This document shows positions 47,150 through 59,760 of a stretch of DNA of 64,000 bases, piece after piece; the stretch's first letter is position 1; each line of letters opens with the position of its first letter. The stretch is taken from positions 134,877,004 to 134,941,003 of the forward strand of contig NC_055989.1 of assembly GCF_018446385.1 (NCBI RefSeq), in the 5' to 3' direction. The translations under genes were made by a program, and so were the position numbers. Below the pieces are notes generated by a model that made no database searches, was not told where the DNA came from, and saw only the letters and a list, made by a program, of their open reading frames with translations. The DNA is from Zingiber officinale. Lineage: Eukaryota; Streptophyta; Magnoliopsida; Zingiberales; Zingiberaceae.

Positions 47150-48152
47150 TGCAGGTTGTGTTGAGGCACAGAGACCTTCTTGAGTATTGGAGCAACCACT
47201 ACTTTTTAAGACAAAACTGATTCATGAAATTGAACACTTAGCTAACCTACTGAAAAATCTTATACTAACTAGTTTAGAATGTGACGAGGTAGCTTCAGTT
47301 AATTCTACTTAGCTAAGCAGACCAAGTAAAATATGTCTTATATAATTACTTAACTATCTAAACTAAGCTTCCCTAATGTATTATCATCTTGCCTCACTTT
47401 GGTACTAGATTAGGCAAGTGTCAATCAAGGATATGTCCTTAGCTAACCATTCTAAGTTAAGTAGGAAATAAATAAAACATGTAGAAAAAGCAATAAAATC
47501 AAGCAAACATGCAATTAACAAGAAAAAATTAATTTCCTATCGACTCTTCTTGAATTATAATATCGATATGGTCTATCTAAGTAGTGAATTTGATTCTTAA
47601 GGATCCAATATTGATTTGGTCTAACTTAATTAACCAAGCTTGATTTAGGGACTCATACTTGAACTCGTTCCATCATTTGATTCACTAATGAAATATACGA
47701 CTTGAATCGAGCCTTAGCCTTGTATCAGAGTCCGGATCAATTATATACATCCCTTTGAGTTCCAAGTATCATATCAAAATACTTAGAACCCGAAGTGAAT
47801 CGTTCCACTGATCCTTTAATGTTTTCAACTTGAGCTTTCAAATTAGAATTTTCTTTCTCAAGTTGTTGGATTTGAATTGAAGTTCCAATTTGAACTTGTT
47901 CAGTTTAAATACATAGGTTAGTTTTCTCCTTGAGATCTTTAACTTTCTTTTGGAGTGACTTGACATAGATATTAGATTTGGCTAGTTCTCGAGTCAGATC
48001 GTCAATCATAGAATACAATTTATTGACTAGGGGAGAGTCTGCCTCATTATTGGGTACGTCTGAAATAGATATGGATCTGTGGTTTCTCTCAGACTCAGCT
48101 TCGGATTCGAATCCGAACTCGGGCTCGGACTTGGTCTCGTCTACTTGTTCTT
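47150..48152 (-). pseudogene. SIRE-like gag C-terminal part, minus strand
   Basis: A conserved post-gag block lies at about 47155-47215. Upstream in sense, the gag coiled coil reads QLEKENSNLKAQVE (complement of about 47890-47840), then KSLQKKVKDLKEK and LTRELAKSN. The acidic end of the linker is at about 48130. The + strand gag near 59590 shares QLEKENSNLK. The frame continues after the inserted LTR at 50584. Confidence 0.7.
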
Positions 48153-50578
48153 ATTGGTTAGTCCTAGGAAAACGTACCGTTTCCACTGTACAAAAATTTT
48201 TGTACAAGTGTCGAACTTTTCCTTAAATAACTTATTGTGTTCTTTAGAAGTTAAATTAGGAATCACAGACGGAACTTAACATCATTGATTCCAAATTTAA
48301 CTTATCTGTTCTTAATGGTTTAGATTTGAATCGCAAGCGGAACTTAACACTATTGATTCAAATCCACCTATGTTATTAATTTCATTAAATATTAATTTCC
48401 AAAATTGACTTCCAAGACTGCATGGCGAGGCACATGGCCTTCTTGGATATGAGAGCAACCACCACCGCCTAGACAAAGCCTTTTAAGGAAAGCTAATATT
48501 TAATTTCCTTAAATAACTCTAGGTTAACCAAAAAGAACAATCGAATCACAAATTCGAAAAAGAAGAAAACACAAACTTGAAAAACTAATTTGAAAAACTA
48601 GATCTAATGCCTCTTGTGTTTGGAATTCTTACGAAGAAAAAATAACTAGCATGATGCGGAAAATAATTACTAATTATACCTTCTCTTTGTATGCTAAAGA
48701 CCTCGAGATCTTTTGTCGTATTCCTCGTCTCTCCTTGGACGTCGTGTGGGCAACGATCCTCCAAGATGAACATCACCCAAAATCTTCCTTCCTCTTCCTC
48801 TAAAATCCGGCCACCACCACCACCAAGGAGAAGAGAGCAAAGGGAAAGGAGAAGGAGAAGGGGTCGGCCACACCAAGATCTCCAATCAAGAGAATAAGAA
48901 TTGTTGTATCTCATGAAGCCTCCTCACCCCTTCTTTTATAATACTTGCCCAAGGCAAATAAGAGAAGAATTTTTACAAAAGTTAAAATCTTCCAAGAGTT
49001 TTTTTCTTTTCCATTTTAATTTTTCCTTTTCTTTCCTCTTGATTGAATCAATCATCAAAAATAAATTTGATGATTTTATTTTTTTAAACATTGTCGGCCA
49101 CCTTGCTTGGGCACCAAGCAAGGGTGGTTGGCCCCCATAAGAGGAAAGAAATATTTATTTATTTTTATAAAATTTTACAAGAAGAAAAACTCTTATAAAA
49201 TTTTACAAGCTCTATTTTCTAAAGTAGGAGTTAAAAAAGGAAAGTTCTAAAAATTAAAACCATGTTTTAAAATTTAAAACTTCTCTTATAAAATTTCATT
49301 TTTTAACATGATGACAGAAAATTTAAATTTTAAAACTTATCTTCCTTTTTTCTTAAACTATGAGGATGGTTAAAAAAGAAAAGTTTTAAAACTCTCTATT
49401 AAAACATGTGGCCTAATTCAAATAAGGAAAGTTTTAAAAATTAAAATCTCTCTTTTAAAACTTATAGTTTTTTATAGAGAGAAGATTTTAAAAATTCAAA
49501 ACAACCCTCCTTGTTTGAATTATTATGTCCGACCCCTACTAGCTTGATCACCAAGCAATAGGGTCGGCCCCTTGGAAGAGGATGTGGCCGGCCCTTGCTT
49601 GGTCACCAAGCATTGGACCGGCCCCCTTCTTGGACACCAAGATGAGCTTATATTTGGATGGACTTGAAGCTATAATGAGGCTATGACAGGGACCTAGAGG
49701 AGAAATTCGTTTTGGCCTTCCGATGAGCTTAAGTATCCCGTGCTCGCCCCGAACACACAACTCAAGTTCATCGATAATAATTCATTCCACTAGAGAGTTA
49801 TTATCGTACTACTGCACCAATCCCAAATTACATTATGGGCTCCTTCTTATCATGAGTGTGTTAGTCTCCCTGTGTTTAAGATAATGAATGTCCACTAATT
49901 AAGTTACTGACAACTCACTTAATTAATATCTAGCTCCAAGAGTAGTACCACTCAACTTCATTGTCATGTCGGACTAAGTCCACCTGTAGAGTTTAACATG
50001 ACAATCCTTATGAGCTCCTCTTGGGGGCATTCTCAACCTAGATAACTAGGACATAGATTCCTTCTATAATCAACAACACACACTATAAGTAATATCATTT
50101 CCCAACTTATCGGCCATATTGATATATCGAGCTAAACCTCACCCTTTGATAAGTCAAAGAAATAAATATTAAATATATGTGCTTGTTATTATATTAGGAT
50201 TAAGAGCACACACTTCCATAATAACTAAGGTCTAGTTCTTTTATTAAGTCAGTACAAAAAGAACTTACCTAAATGGTCCTACTCAATACACTTAGAGTGT
50301 ACCAGTGTAATTTATTAATCAAGATAAACTAATACTTAATTACACTATGACTATTCCGATGGTTTGTTCCTTTCCATCTTAGTCGTGAGCAACTGTTTAT
50401 AATTTATAAAGAACCGTCAACATGATCTTCTGTGTGACACCACACACCATGTTGTCTACTATATAAATTAATTGAACAATTATATTTAACAAATAAATGT
50501 AGATATTGACCAATGTGATTCTTTTATTTCAAAAATAAATGTTTATAAAAGCTAAGCTTTTAGTATACACTCCAACAA
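48153..50578 (-). mobile_element. LTR inserted in gag, 2.4 kb
   Basis: TTCTT occurs at 48148-48152 and 50579-50583. Joining the flanks restores the gag reading order, so this is an insertion. On the minus strand it starts TTGTTGGAGTGTATAC and ends GACTAACCAAT. It carries two AGACGGAACTTAAC-type repeats and its own GAGGCACATGGCCTTCTTGG block near 48430. No internal genes are seen, so it is probably a solo LTR. ORFs at 48585-48914 are within it. Confidence 0.7.
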
Positions 50579-50665
50579 TTCTTGCGTTGGTAACGACTCG
50601 CCCCACATAGCTTTCAACGCTTTCTTTCTTCGTTGCTTCTTGTCTTTCTTCAGGTTTGGGCATTC

Positions 50666-52775
50666 TATAACGCCCGACCTTCTATCCTTACCTCATATGG
50701 TATAGACGTTACCCTTAGCTGTACATCTTAAATTTTGTCATTCTTACACATTATGTACTGCTCAGCCCATAGGTCTACTCTAACTTGTTCGACTGATAGG
50801 GCATAACTTGGAGCCAAGTGAAGTTGCACGGCCATGTGAATCCACACGGTCGTGCCCCCTTGGCCTAGGGGAAGAAGTACACGGTCGTGTGAATCCACAC
50901 GACCGTGTCCCCCTGGCCGAGGGGAAGAAGTGCACGGCCGTGTGAATCCACACGGCCGTGTCACCTTGGCAGAGAGGAAGGGGCGTAGGGTCGTGTGAAT
51001 CCGCGCGACCGTGTCCCCTTAGCCGAGAGGAAGAGGTGCACGACCGTGTGAATCCACATGGCTGTGTCACCTTGGTCGAGAGGAAGAGGTAGGGGGTCGT
51101 GTGAATCCGCACAGCCGTGACACGGGTCGTGCGGAGATCACACCCCACTCTAAAAAAAAAGTTTGTCCTCCCCCTTGTACTTATCATTGTCACTCCAATT
51201 ATTACCAAACCGATAAATTTATCCTAAGCAACTAATGACAGCATTTCATGTAAAGCGGAAAGGAGAAAGATACTTTATCATCAGTTCTAACATATTCAGA
51301 TGTTTACAAGTTCCTAAATCTTCTTCCATTGTTCCATCACACACACACAATGCACCGCTCCTGTTGCCTCCTCCTACTCGAGCTGTCCTTTACCTTTATT
51401 TGCAGTACAAGGAAATGTAAATATATAAGCGAATGCTTAGTAAGTACCATCTACTCACAAAACGATGCATTTAAAGAGAACATGCTTTTAAAACTACTTG
51501 CGGAAAGTACAAAACTTACGCTTGACCGTAATTCATGCCAAAACGCATAAATCAGAGTTATATACATGGCATGCATTTTTAAATAGGTTGATCATGCAAA
51601 ATATCAACTCAAACCATGCTAGTAATATAATAAAAACAGGAATCTTGGCATATTATAGATTTTATCAATGCTGCATTTTATAACTCAAGTTCTCAAACTT
51701 AGGAAGGCTTCTACTAAGACAACCAATGAATTTTGAAATCTTTATATTACATAACTAGTGAAAATAATAATAACTTGTTTGTGCCCGGCATTGTACCACT
51801 TTGCGCGCATCCTTAATAAGATCCGAGGTAGTTAATCCTGAACATATTAGGTACTACTAGGCGATCTAGGGGCCTAGGGGCAATCTAGGAGTCCACCCAT
51901 GAACCTTGTGTCCAGTACATGCCATTTTAAAGTAAAATACTTTCTTTTAAATATAGTTTTCTTGTACTTGCACTTGTTTGTCATTTAAACAAACACTTTA
52001 TTTGTGCTTAATCCACTCACCCCCTATAGGGAAGCACTTTAAAGTACTTGAATGCGTTTCTTAGCCCCAAACTAAATGGGAAGCAGTTCAAGATACTCTA
52101 AACATGCTCTTAGTCCCAAAATTTTAGAGGACATCTTACATATCATATCATGCATCGCCTTTAACATGCATAAAACATAACATCTTCCTTACATGCATAA
52201 AAATATCATATCTTCTTTACATGCATCAAAATATGATAACCCAACATGCATTATCGAAACAACTTATACTACATGTGAGTAGTACTTACATCTTTCGCTA
52301 GATCTTACTATTATAAGGTGTAGGGAAGACAATTCTCTCTTGCATGGTTTAATCTCCAAGACACCCTTCATCGCGCGAACTACCTCCTTGGGAGAGACCC
52401 TCTCCTTAGATTCTCTCCTTGAAAAGCCTTAAGACTTGGAGCCCTAGGGTTCTTGGTCGAAACTTGAAAGGAGGAAGGAGAAATTTCGGCTAGAGGAGAA
52501 GAGGAAATGAAAATTAAGTTTTGATCTAATCCATCCCCTTTTATACTAAGTGGAAGTTGAAGCATCTCTTCACATATAATCTACATATAATGAATTGTTT
52601 CATATTGCTCATGTGATGTTTTACCACCACCTAATGGCTACTTAAACTAATCTTAACTAAGAGGTCTTGGGTTCAAATCCTAGCCCGGGCCATTCATGAA
52701 TATATTTTTATTTCTTTTCTCTTCTTCTATTTCTTTATGTTCTTTTTGGAGGAAAGGAAATTTACGGGTGTTACA
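50666..52775 (-). mobile_element. gypsy-type solo LTR, 2110 bp
   Basis: On the minus strand it starts TGTAACACCCG and ends GGGCGTTATA. CATTC duplications lie at 50661-50665 and 52776-52780. A minus-strand TATA box (TATAAAAGGG) is near 52545. ORFs of 60-142 codons inside are LTR repeats. Confidence 0.9.
50828..51120. repeat. 53-bp array of CACGGCCGTG palindromic units
   Basis: Units begin at about 50828, 50880, 50933, 50986, 51039 and 51092. Each has a CACGGCCGTG-like half, GTGAATCCACA, and an inverted half. The best unit (50933) is a perfect pair. The long minus-strand ORF 50780-51208 is a by-product of this array. Confidence 0.85.
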
Positions 52776-53000
52776 CATTCTGCCTTGAAGTGTCCCTTTA
52801 CATTGCATCCTATTTTTTTAACTTTAAACTAAATTGTCACACATACAAAAGAAAGAGATTATCAGTGTAGAGCGCACCATAATCGAACCTGAGTTTTTAT
52901 GTTGATAAAAAAAATTAAAGTTACGCTATCTGATAAGTTGTGTTAAGCATGCAAGACTTAACAAAAAGCCTAGATGGGTGGTCAACTGGACTTGACATAT

Positions 53001-54328
53001 GGCAGGACGGACTCATTGGGTTAACAAGGACCAAACATCAAGTCAAGGGAAGTCCTGGTGGGTTGAGTGATTTGACGTCAAGCAAAAGAAAACCAAATAG
53101 GTCAGCTAGATCTGATGTTTGGTAGAAGATGAGTAAATGTAAGTTCCTGGAGTAGTGAGCTCCTTTTGAAAAGGACAAGGATGAATCCTCATTATGTGGA
53201 CAAACTTAGGCAACCATCTGACTAAGGGTCTTATTCAGATTTCAAAATCAATATCGGATAGTTGATTAATTGTCCTAATTAGAATTTACATTTTATATAT
53301 CAGTCTTTTGTGCTAACTTGGTTTTACAGAGTTCAAATGATTGAATCGGAGTCACCGGTTGACCCAACGGTTTTGAAGATTGAATAATAAGGTTCAATCG
53401 ACTGGAAGCTGAGGTGGTATAGGACTTTGATATGGTAGTCGAAGTGTCTGATATATTGACATGGCTTTCGAGGTAGACAAGGATAAGACTTGAATGACTG
53501 ACATGGCATTGGATAGAGTTCAACTTGCTGACATGTCAAGAGGCTAATTGATCAAGATAACCTTCATCTCACTAAGGTGGCAAGATTCACAGTCAAAGAT
53601 AAGCTCGATGAGACTGATGTGGCCGAGAATCGACATCCAAATGGCGATGTGGAGGAAGGCAATTGGCAGGACGGACTCATTGGGTTAACAAGGACCAAAC
53701 ATCAAGTCAAGGGAAGTCCTGGTGGGTTGAGTGATTTGACGTCAAGCAAAAGAAAACCAAATAGGTCAGCTAGATCTGATGTTTGGTAGAAGATGAGTAA
53801 ATGTAAGTTCCTGGAGTAGTGAGCTCCTTTTGAAAAGGACAAGGATGAATCCTCATTATGTGGACAAACTTAGGCAACCATCTGACTAAGGGTCTTATTC
53901 AGATTTCAAAATCAATATCGGATAGTTGATTAATTGTCCTAATTAGAATTTACATTTTATATATCAGTCTTTTGTGCTAACTTGGTTTTACAGAGTTCAA
54001 ATGATTGAATCGGAGTCACCGGTTGACCCAACGGTTCTGAAGATTGAATAATAAGGTTCAATCGACTGGAAGCTGAGGTGGTATAGGACTTTGATATGGT
54101 AGTCGAAGTGTCTGATATATTGACATGGCTTTCGAGGTAGACAAGGATAAGACTTGAATGACTGACATGGCATTGGATAGAGTTCAACTTGCTGACATGT
54201 CAAGAGGCTAATTGATCAAGATAACCTTCATCTCACTAAGGTGGCAAGATTCACAGTCAAAGATAAGCTCGATGAGACTGATGTGGCCGAGAATCGACAT
54301 CCAAATGGCGATGTGGAGGAAGGCAATT
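53001..54328 (+). repeat. 664-bp tandem duplication, near identical
   Basis: Copy 1 is 53001-53664 and copy 2 is 53665-54328, both starting GGCAGGACGGACTCATTGGG in copy order. By eye the only difference is T53373 against C54037. All short ORFs in the segment appear twice, offset by 664. Confidence 0.93.
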
Positions 54329-54340
54329 GACAGGATAGAG

Positions 54341-54445
54341 GGTTCGATCGATCGAACCTAGACATCGGGCGACTAATAAATAGATTTGAATTAAGTCGAC
54401 CCCCGGATCAGATGACTTATTAGTCGACCAAACGAGTGTATAAAA
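54341..54445 (+). promoter_or_regulatory. 18-bp palindrome and TATA box of LTR
   Basis: GGTTCGATCGATCGAACC (54341-54358) is a perfect 18-bp palindrome. TATAAAA lies at 54439-54445. It repeats the palindrome-before-TATA layout of the other LTRs. Confidence 0.55.
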
Positions 54446-54600
54446 GAAGCTTCACCAGAAAGCTCTGGTCATCAACTTACAAGCCTCTAAGCCCTCTCTC
54501 GTGCTCAAATCAAGTTGTCCACGCTATGCTACTCCGACAATGAAGTTCCATTTCAATAACTCTCATGTTGTCGGTAAAGATTTAATTAATTTCTTTTTAA

Positions 54601-56607
54601 TTTTAGCACTTTCATTCTTCAAAGGTCAATAAACTTGTTACCTTACCTTTACACATTTTAAGAGGTTTCTTCACCTCCGAAGAATCAGTCAGAAAGGAGA
54701 AAGTTAGTGATTGGGCATTCGTAAGCAATCTAAGGGATTGTAGACTTTCGAGTATCAACCAAAGGCTATAAACCAAGTAAAAAAATAAAGTGCCGTGTAT
54801 TTTCATCAGTCTTACATAAAATTGGCTATATATTTGACAGATCCAATAGGAATTGAGTATTTAGGGGTTGACAACCTAGTTGCTGATTAATGCCTTCAGG
54901 GATATATAATATGTCTTGACTCATAGTTTGTAAATCATCTCAATCTCAAGATGTGGCTTAGGTTTATAGGAGTGTAACTTTAGTGAAGGAGAGTTTAGTG
55001 ACAAAATTCAATTGACTGACTGGATGTGTATATTGATTGAGTAGAGCAATTCAACCAACTAGAGAATCGATTGAATATGAGGTTTAACTGAAAATATAAG
55101 TTCTATTCAAATAATAATCGGCTGGAAACTTGAGTATTGATTAGATCACCTTTTATTGTAATATATATATAAACAAGGGACATATTTTACATTCGTATGA
55201 TCTATATATGGTGATTTTCTAGTTGGTAAATCAGAGTGTTCATAATGTTTCATATATCACTTTTTGAATGTAGTGGTGGGGCTTCGTTCATAAATCGATT
55301 CTCTTTGTGCATTTGTGGTTCCTCGCCATTACCTTTCTGAATGTGCTGGAATCAAGTAGAGCCAGCGTGTTCGACTATGTGCAAAGACATATGTTGGACC
55401 AGAGACTTGCCCCATCAACATGATACGGTTTTCAACGACTTGTGATCATTATCCTGGCGCTGTCGGTGGTTAAATGTTGGCACACCAATTCCAACACTTT
55501 TATATTTATTCCTAGTCGAGAGAAAATTGCAGTTAATTAAGAGAATTCTTATTGCTTTGCTATTGATGAAGGCTAGACATTATAAGTATATATGATCCAC
55601 TAACTTGTTCTCCATTATTTGGACCCAACAAAGTGAAAATTGGTTCTTTTGTCGTCTTTTGCTATAGCATATGCTGAACACCAGGGACGTATTATTTATC
55701 GGTCAGGAAGCTAGGATTTAAAAAATCCTCACACTTGATTTTTCAATGTGGCTATGCAAAGCTTGGCTATGGGTTGCACAGGGATGATTCTTCTTCAAGT
55801 ACTGTCAAGCAAGTGGCATGAAGCTGAGCGACAATTCCCTAAAGACATGCATTAATGTCTAGCTAACGCTTCAGCGCCTTCATCAAGAACTGTTGCCCAA
55901 GTTGCACTTTGTTGTTGTTGTCGTTGTTGAAGGTTAAAGCTATCTAATGATGGATTCAAGAAACAAAAGAAAGTATACTGGAAGTACAAGGATGAAGTGG
56001 AAGAGCAGAATGATGGCTATCGTGTTGGGCGAGAAGCAAGTACACATCGATTGCAGCGGAGATTTGCTTCAGACAAGTTCATATATACATCGATTGCAGC
56101 GGAGATTTGCTTCAGACAAGTTCATGTATGGAGTTCCAACTTCAAATGGTGTACATGGACTGATGGAGTCCCCCATTAGTTTGTGCAGCTCACACACTGT
56201 CCACTATGCCAATTGCCAACTGGAAAAAGAGCGTTCGTTTGCATCCCATCTATTCCCACGTTTCATCATATCATTTGATATGATCCTCAAGGTCTAAATT
56301 GTTTTGAAAAAAATAGAAAAAGATAATAGAATAATTTTTATATTACATGCATCATTAATGGAGATATACAATATTAAAATATTTATAAATTATATACAAT
56401 ATTAATTGAGATATATAATAATAAAATGTTTATGAATTATATACAACATTATATTAATCGAGATATATCCTCTGCCGTTGATGTATTTAGTTATTTGAAA
56501 ATAAATGTAAATTTTGATTTGGATCTTTTACGTCTTTAACAAATCGAATATGATGATGTATTTTTAATGAAATATTAGGCAAAGTAACTCCAAATTATCA
56601 TATTTCT
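54601..56607. other. unassigned DNA with LTR debris
   Basis: 54980-55500 has scattered TCGATTGA words and a TTGGCACACCAATTCCAAC stretch, suggesting an old LTR. 55940-56300 has overlapping ORFs of 116 and 60 codons in different frames, caused by a frame-shifting 43-bp duplication, with no domain I recognise. The rest is AT-rich. Confidence 0.35.
56044..56129 (+). repeat. 43-bp tandem duplication
   Basis: ACATCGATTGCAGCGGAG... starts at 56044 and again at 56087. The period is not a multiple of three, so it would shift any reading frame crossing it. Confidence 0.85.
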
Positions 56608-58096
56608 GTTGGTGCAGGAAACATCAGATGATCAAATCTGGGTGATGATCGAACCTGAGTTTTGATTATATCAAAGATTCCAAAGGTAAGTTGTCTTGTG
56701 ATCTAACAATGTTGATTGAGCTTGCAAGAAAGTCCTAAGTTGTTTTAGACAAAATTCCTAGTAGATTTTAAGCAGGTGAAAACCCCTAGGGGGTGGTAAC
56801 CCTAGGTCCTAGCTAAGGGGCGCTAATCCTAGGTGATGGGAAGTGCTAGCTGTGGTTAGGCAGGTGGAAAATCCTAGGGGGTGATAACACTAGGTCCTAG
56901 GAGGTGGTAACCCTACGCGGAAAGTTTTGGCAGGTCAGTGCTTTAGGCAAAATCCTAGAGTTGGGGACTCTAGGTGAAAACTCTGGTGGTCGCGGACTAG
57001 GTGGAAGTCTGAATGGGTCGTGGAGCGAACGTCTAACATGAAGACCTGAAGTCTCAAACACTGAGTAAAAGTCTAGTCAGTTTGGAGGATCGGTCTGCCA
57101 ACAGGTAACTTCTCCTGAGAGGAGTAGGTGAGGACGTGTTCCCCGATGAGGGAATAGTATGTGTCAGTTCGACCTAGGGTTTCTGAACGAAATCCGAAAT
57201 CAAAATCGAATAGTCCGAAAGCTGTCAAGTTATTGATTTATATATTATTTGTTATTTTATCTAACTCTATTTTATAAGAAACTAACAATTTTCCTGGGTT
57301 GGGCTTAGCCTTGATCGGTCGACCGAATGTCTGGATCGGTCAACCGAGCCTCAATACAAAAGGATCAGAATTCCAGCTCTTGGTGAAGTGTTGACCGGAG
57401 GTTTAGTCGACCTAACCTCGGGATTAGTCGACCGAACCGTGGATAGAGAGAGACTCGGTCAAGCTGGTTTGATCGGATCGGATGAGGTGAAGATCATCAG
57501 TTGATCGGTCGACCGAACGGCTGGATCGGTCGACCGAACGAAGGCGCTATCCGGAGAGGTTGCATCTGGATGGAAGGTTAGGAGGATTCAACAGGTTTGG
57601 CCGATCGAACCTGGGAATCGGTCGACCGATCCAGGTCGAGTCAAAACTTAATCCCAAGATCAGAAGATCTGGATCATGTCTGGAGAGGCTATAAAATGGG
57701 GTCTCAACTAGCTACTTAGACCATCATCATTCATAGCGATCTTCTAAGTTGCGCGCTACGCCAAAACGGATCAACAACGCTCAGCTGCTGTTCCGACAAT
57801 CGACGAACTAATTCCTAATCATTTATTATTGGTATAATATGTTTTAAATTTTAGTACTTGTACTTATATATCTGTTAAGAATTTTGGATTTATAGTGATT
57901 GCCCAACGTAATCGATCAACAATTGCGGGCCTTGGAGTAGGAGTCGTCATAGGCTTTGAACCAAGTAAAAGAAATCTGTTAGAGATTGTGTTTGTTCTTT
58001 TCTTTATTCCGCTGCATTATTCTGAGTTTTCCGAAACGAACAAATTAGCCATGAGTGTTATTCACCCTCCCCCTCTAGCACGTCATCGATCCTACA
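56608..58096 (+). mobile_element. 5' LTR of SIRE-like copia element
   Basis: TGTTGGTGCAGG to GATCCTACA, 1489 bp, immediately followed by a primer-binding site and gag. U3 has four exact TCGGTCGACCGA palindromes (57315, 57505, 57526, 57618), and TATAAAA lies at 57690-57696. Family and layout match 291-1659. The matching 3' LTR is missing. Confidence 0.88.
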
Positions 58097-58097
58097 A

Positions 58098-58110
58098 TTG
58101 GTATCAGAGC
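58098..58110 (+). other. tRNA-Met primer-binding site
   Basis: TTGGTATCAGAGC, complementary to the 3' end of initiator tRNA-Met, lies one base after the LTR end. Confidence 0.9.
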
Positions 58111-58446
58111 TAAGTCCACTCTAAATTGATGAAACCACCAATCGAGCAGAGGGAGTTCTTTTTAAAAGAAAATTATATATCATTTTTATTTTTAAAATAT
58201 TTTTACATCTTTCGTTTTTTCCCTCCAAAATTATCTTTGAAAAATTCTTTTTCTTCTTTTCACCATTGGTTAGTATTAGTAAAATATCGTAGTTACCAAA
58301 ATTTATAATAATATTTTTTTATTAATATTTTTTTAATTTTTTCAAAATTAGTGAATTACTATTTTTATTTTTCTCCCGCACTACTAATCCAAGGCTAAGT
58401 CTTGAAACATTTGTTATTATTTTTTTTTGTGCGAGATTTTTTTTTA

Positions 58447-59760
58447 ATGGCCCACCAAGAAGCCTACAACACAGCTTGCCTGGCTTTTTTCTCCGGTGAA
58501 GATTTTGGCTACTGGGAGGGTCGAATGGAGTACCACCTCAAGACGCAGGTGGAAATGTGGATAATAATCCAAACAAGATTCACATTTCCCACTAAAGATG
58601 ACATCCTTGTCCCCTGCGACAAATGGGATGTATCAACCTGCAAAAAGATTGAAGTCAATGCAAAAGCAATACAAATTCTTCAATGCGGCCTAACCAAAGA
58701 AGAGCTGAACTAGGTTGGTCCCTTCAACAATGCAAAGGAGTTGTGGAAAAAATTAATCGAGCTGTACGAGGGCACTTCCGACATGAAGGTAAGTAAAAGA
58801 GACTTAATATTAAATAAATTATATATTATAAAAATGCAAGAAGGTGAGTCAGCGAGCTAGCTTCATGCTCACATACAAGATCTTCTAAATGGACTCCACG
58901 CAATCAGACAAAAAGTGGAGAACAGCGATGTAATAAGGTATGCACTAAACGCTTTTTCGAGGAATACATTGTGGGCATCAATGGTAGACGCCTACAAAGT
59001 ATCTAAGGATCTTTTGTCAATTAGACTAGATGAACTCTTTTCAGAATTTGAACTTCATGAACAGACTAATGCATTACCAGGTGAGAAAGGTATTACTTTG
59101 ATTGCAGGTGCAAGTAGAACATGGGAACCAAAGCTCAAGTTCCATACTGAACCTGAGTCCGAAGATGAACCAGACTCAAAAGATGACAATGAGATTGCCG
59201 CTGAACTCGTAAATCTAGTCCGGAGACTATACAAGAAAAAGAAGGATTCACCAAAAAAGAGATAAAAAAAAGGTGATCCAATCAAAAGCAACACATCCAA
59301 GCCCTAAAATCAAGTCAGAAGTAACCTGCTATAGCTGCAACAAGAAGGGACACATCAAAGCAAACTGCCCAAACCAGAAAGAAACAAAGAAGCAATGGAA
59401 GAAGAAGGCGCTTCAAGCAACATGGGACAAATCCTCATAAGAAGACTCCGACGAGGATCTCAAGCTTGCACTTCCGACCCGAGAACAACTTGACGACTCT
59501 GAAACTGAAAGTGAATCTGAAGTTGAGAAAGAAAATTCCAACTAGCCTAAGCTCTTTGACCGACATATTCAAAATAGAACTTCAACTCAAGTTCAACAAC
59601 TTGAGAAAGAAAATTCTAATCTGAAAGATCAAGTCAAAGAACTAAAGGGAACATTGGAACAGTTCACTTTGGATTCCAAGAATTTTGATCTGATTCTTGG
59701 AAAAAAAAGGGTCGTATATAATTGATCTGGACTTGGATACAAGACTAAATACAAATTCAA
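58447..59760 (+). pseudogene. SIRE-like copia gag polyprotein, broken
   Basis: The copia gag starts at ATG 58447 (MAHQEAYNTACLAFFSGEDF) and has the capsid-type YWEGRMEYHL segment. A TAG at 58711 breaks it; the reading then goes on (LWKKLIELYEGT, then ENSDVIRYALNAFSRNTLWA from 58915). The frame changes again in an A-rich run near 59265. The zinc knuckle CYSCNKKGHIKANC is at 59327-59368. Acidic and coiled-coil parts follow (QLEKENSNLK near 59600). Upstream in-frame starts before 58447 would use TTG. Protease, integrase and RT are absent downstream. Confidence 0.85.

Larger units (their letters stand above)
50584..52815 (-). pseudogene. SIRE-like gag zinc knuckle, split by solo LTR
   Basis: The right piece (about 52815-52781) reads GCNVKGHFKAE and the left piece (50665-50584) reads ECPNLKKDKKQRRKKA. 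Together they are one CX2CX4HX4C knuckle and basic tail, separated only by the LTR at 50666-52775 and its target duplication. Sequence upstream of the knuckle is lost near 52815. Confidence 0.75.
52870..54600 (+). mobile_element. SIRE-like LTR, plus strand, with internal duplication
   Basis: ATCGAACCTGAGTTTTTATG near the left end matches the early part of the LTRs at 291 and 56608. A palindrome (54341-54358) and TATA box (54439-54445) follow, then a U5-like GTGCTCAAATC...TGTTGTCGGTAA region. A 664-bp segment is present twice. Ends are approximate. Confidence 0.65.

Noticed and set aside
48585-48914. 109-codon minus-strand ORF
   Set aside because: It is low-complexity coding in an LTR insertion flanked by TTCTT.
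50780-51208. 142-codon minus-strand ORF
   Set aside because: It is the translation of a 53-bp repeat array inside a solo LTR (repeated FTRPCTSSPRP words), without domain similarity.
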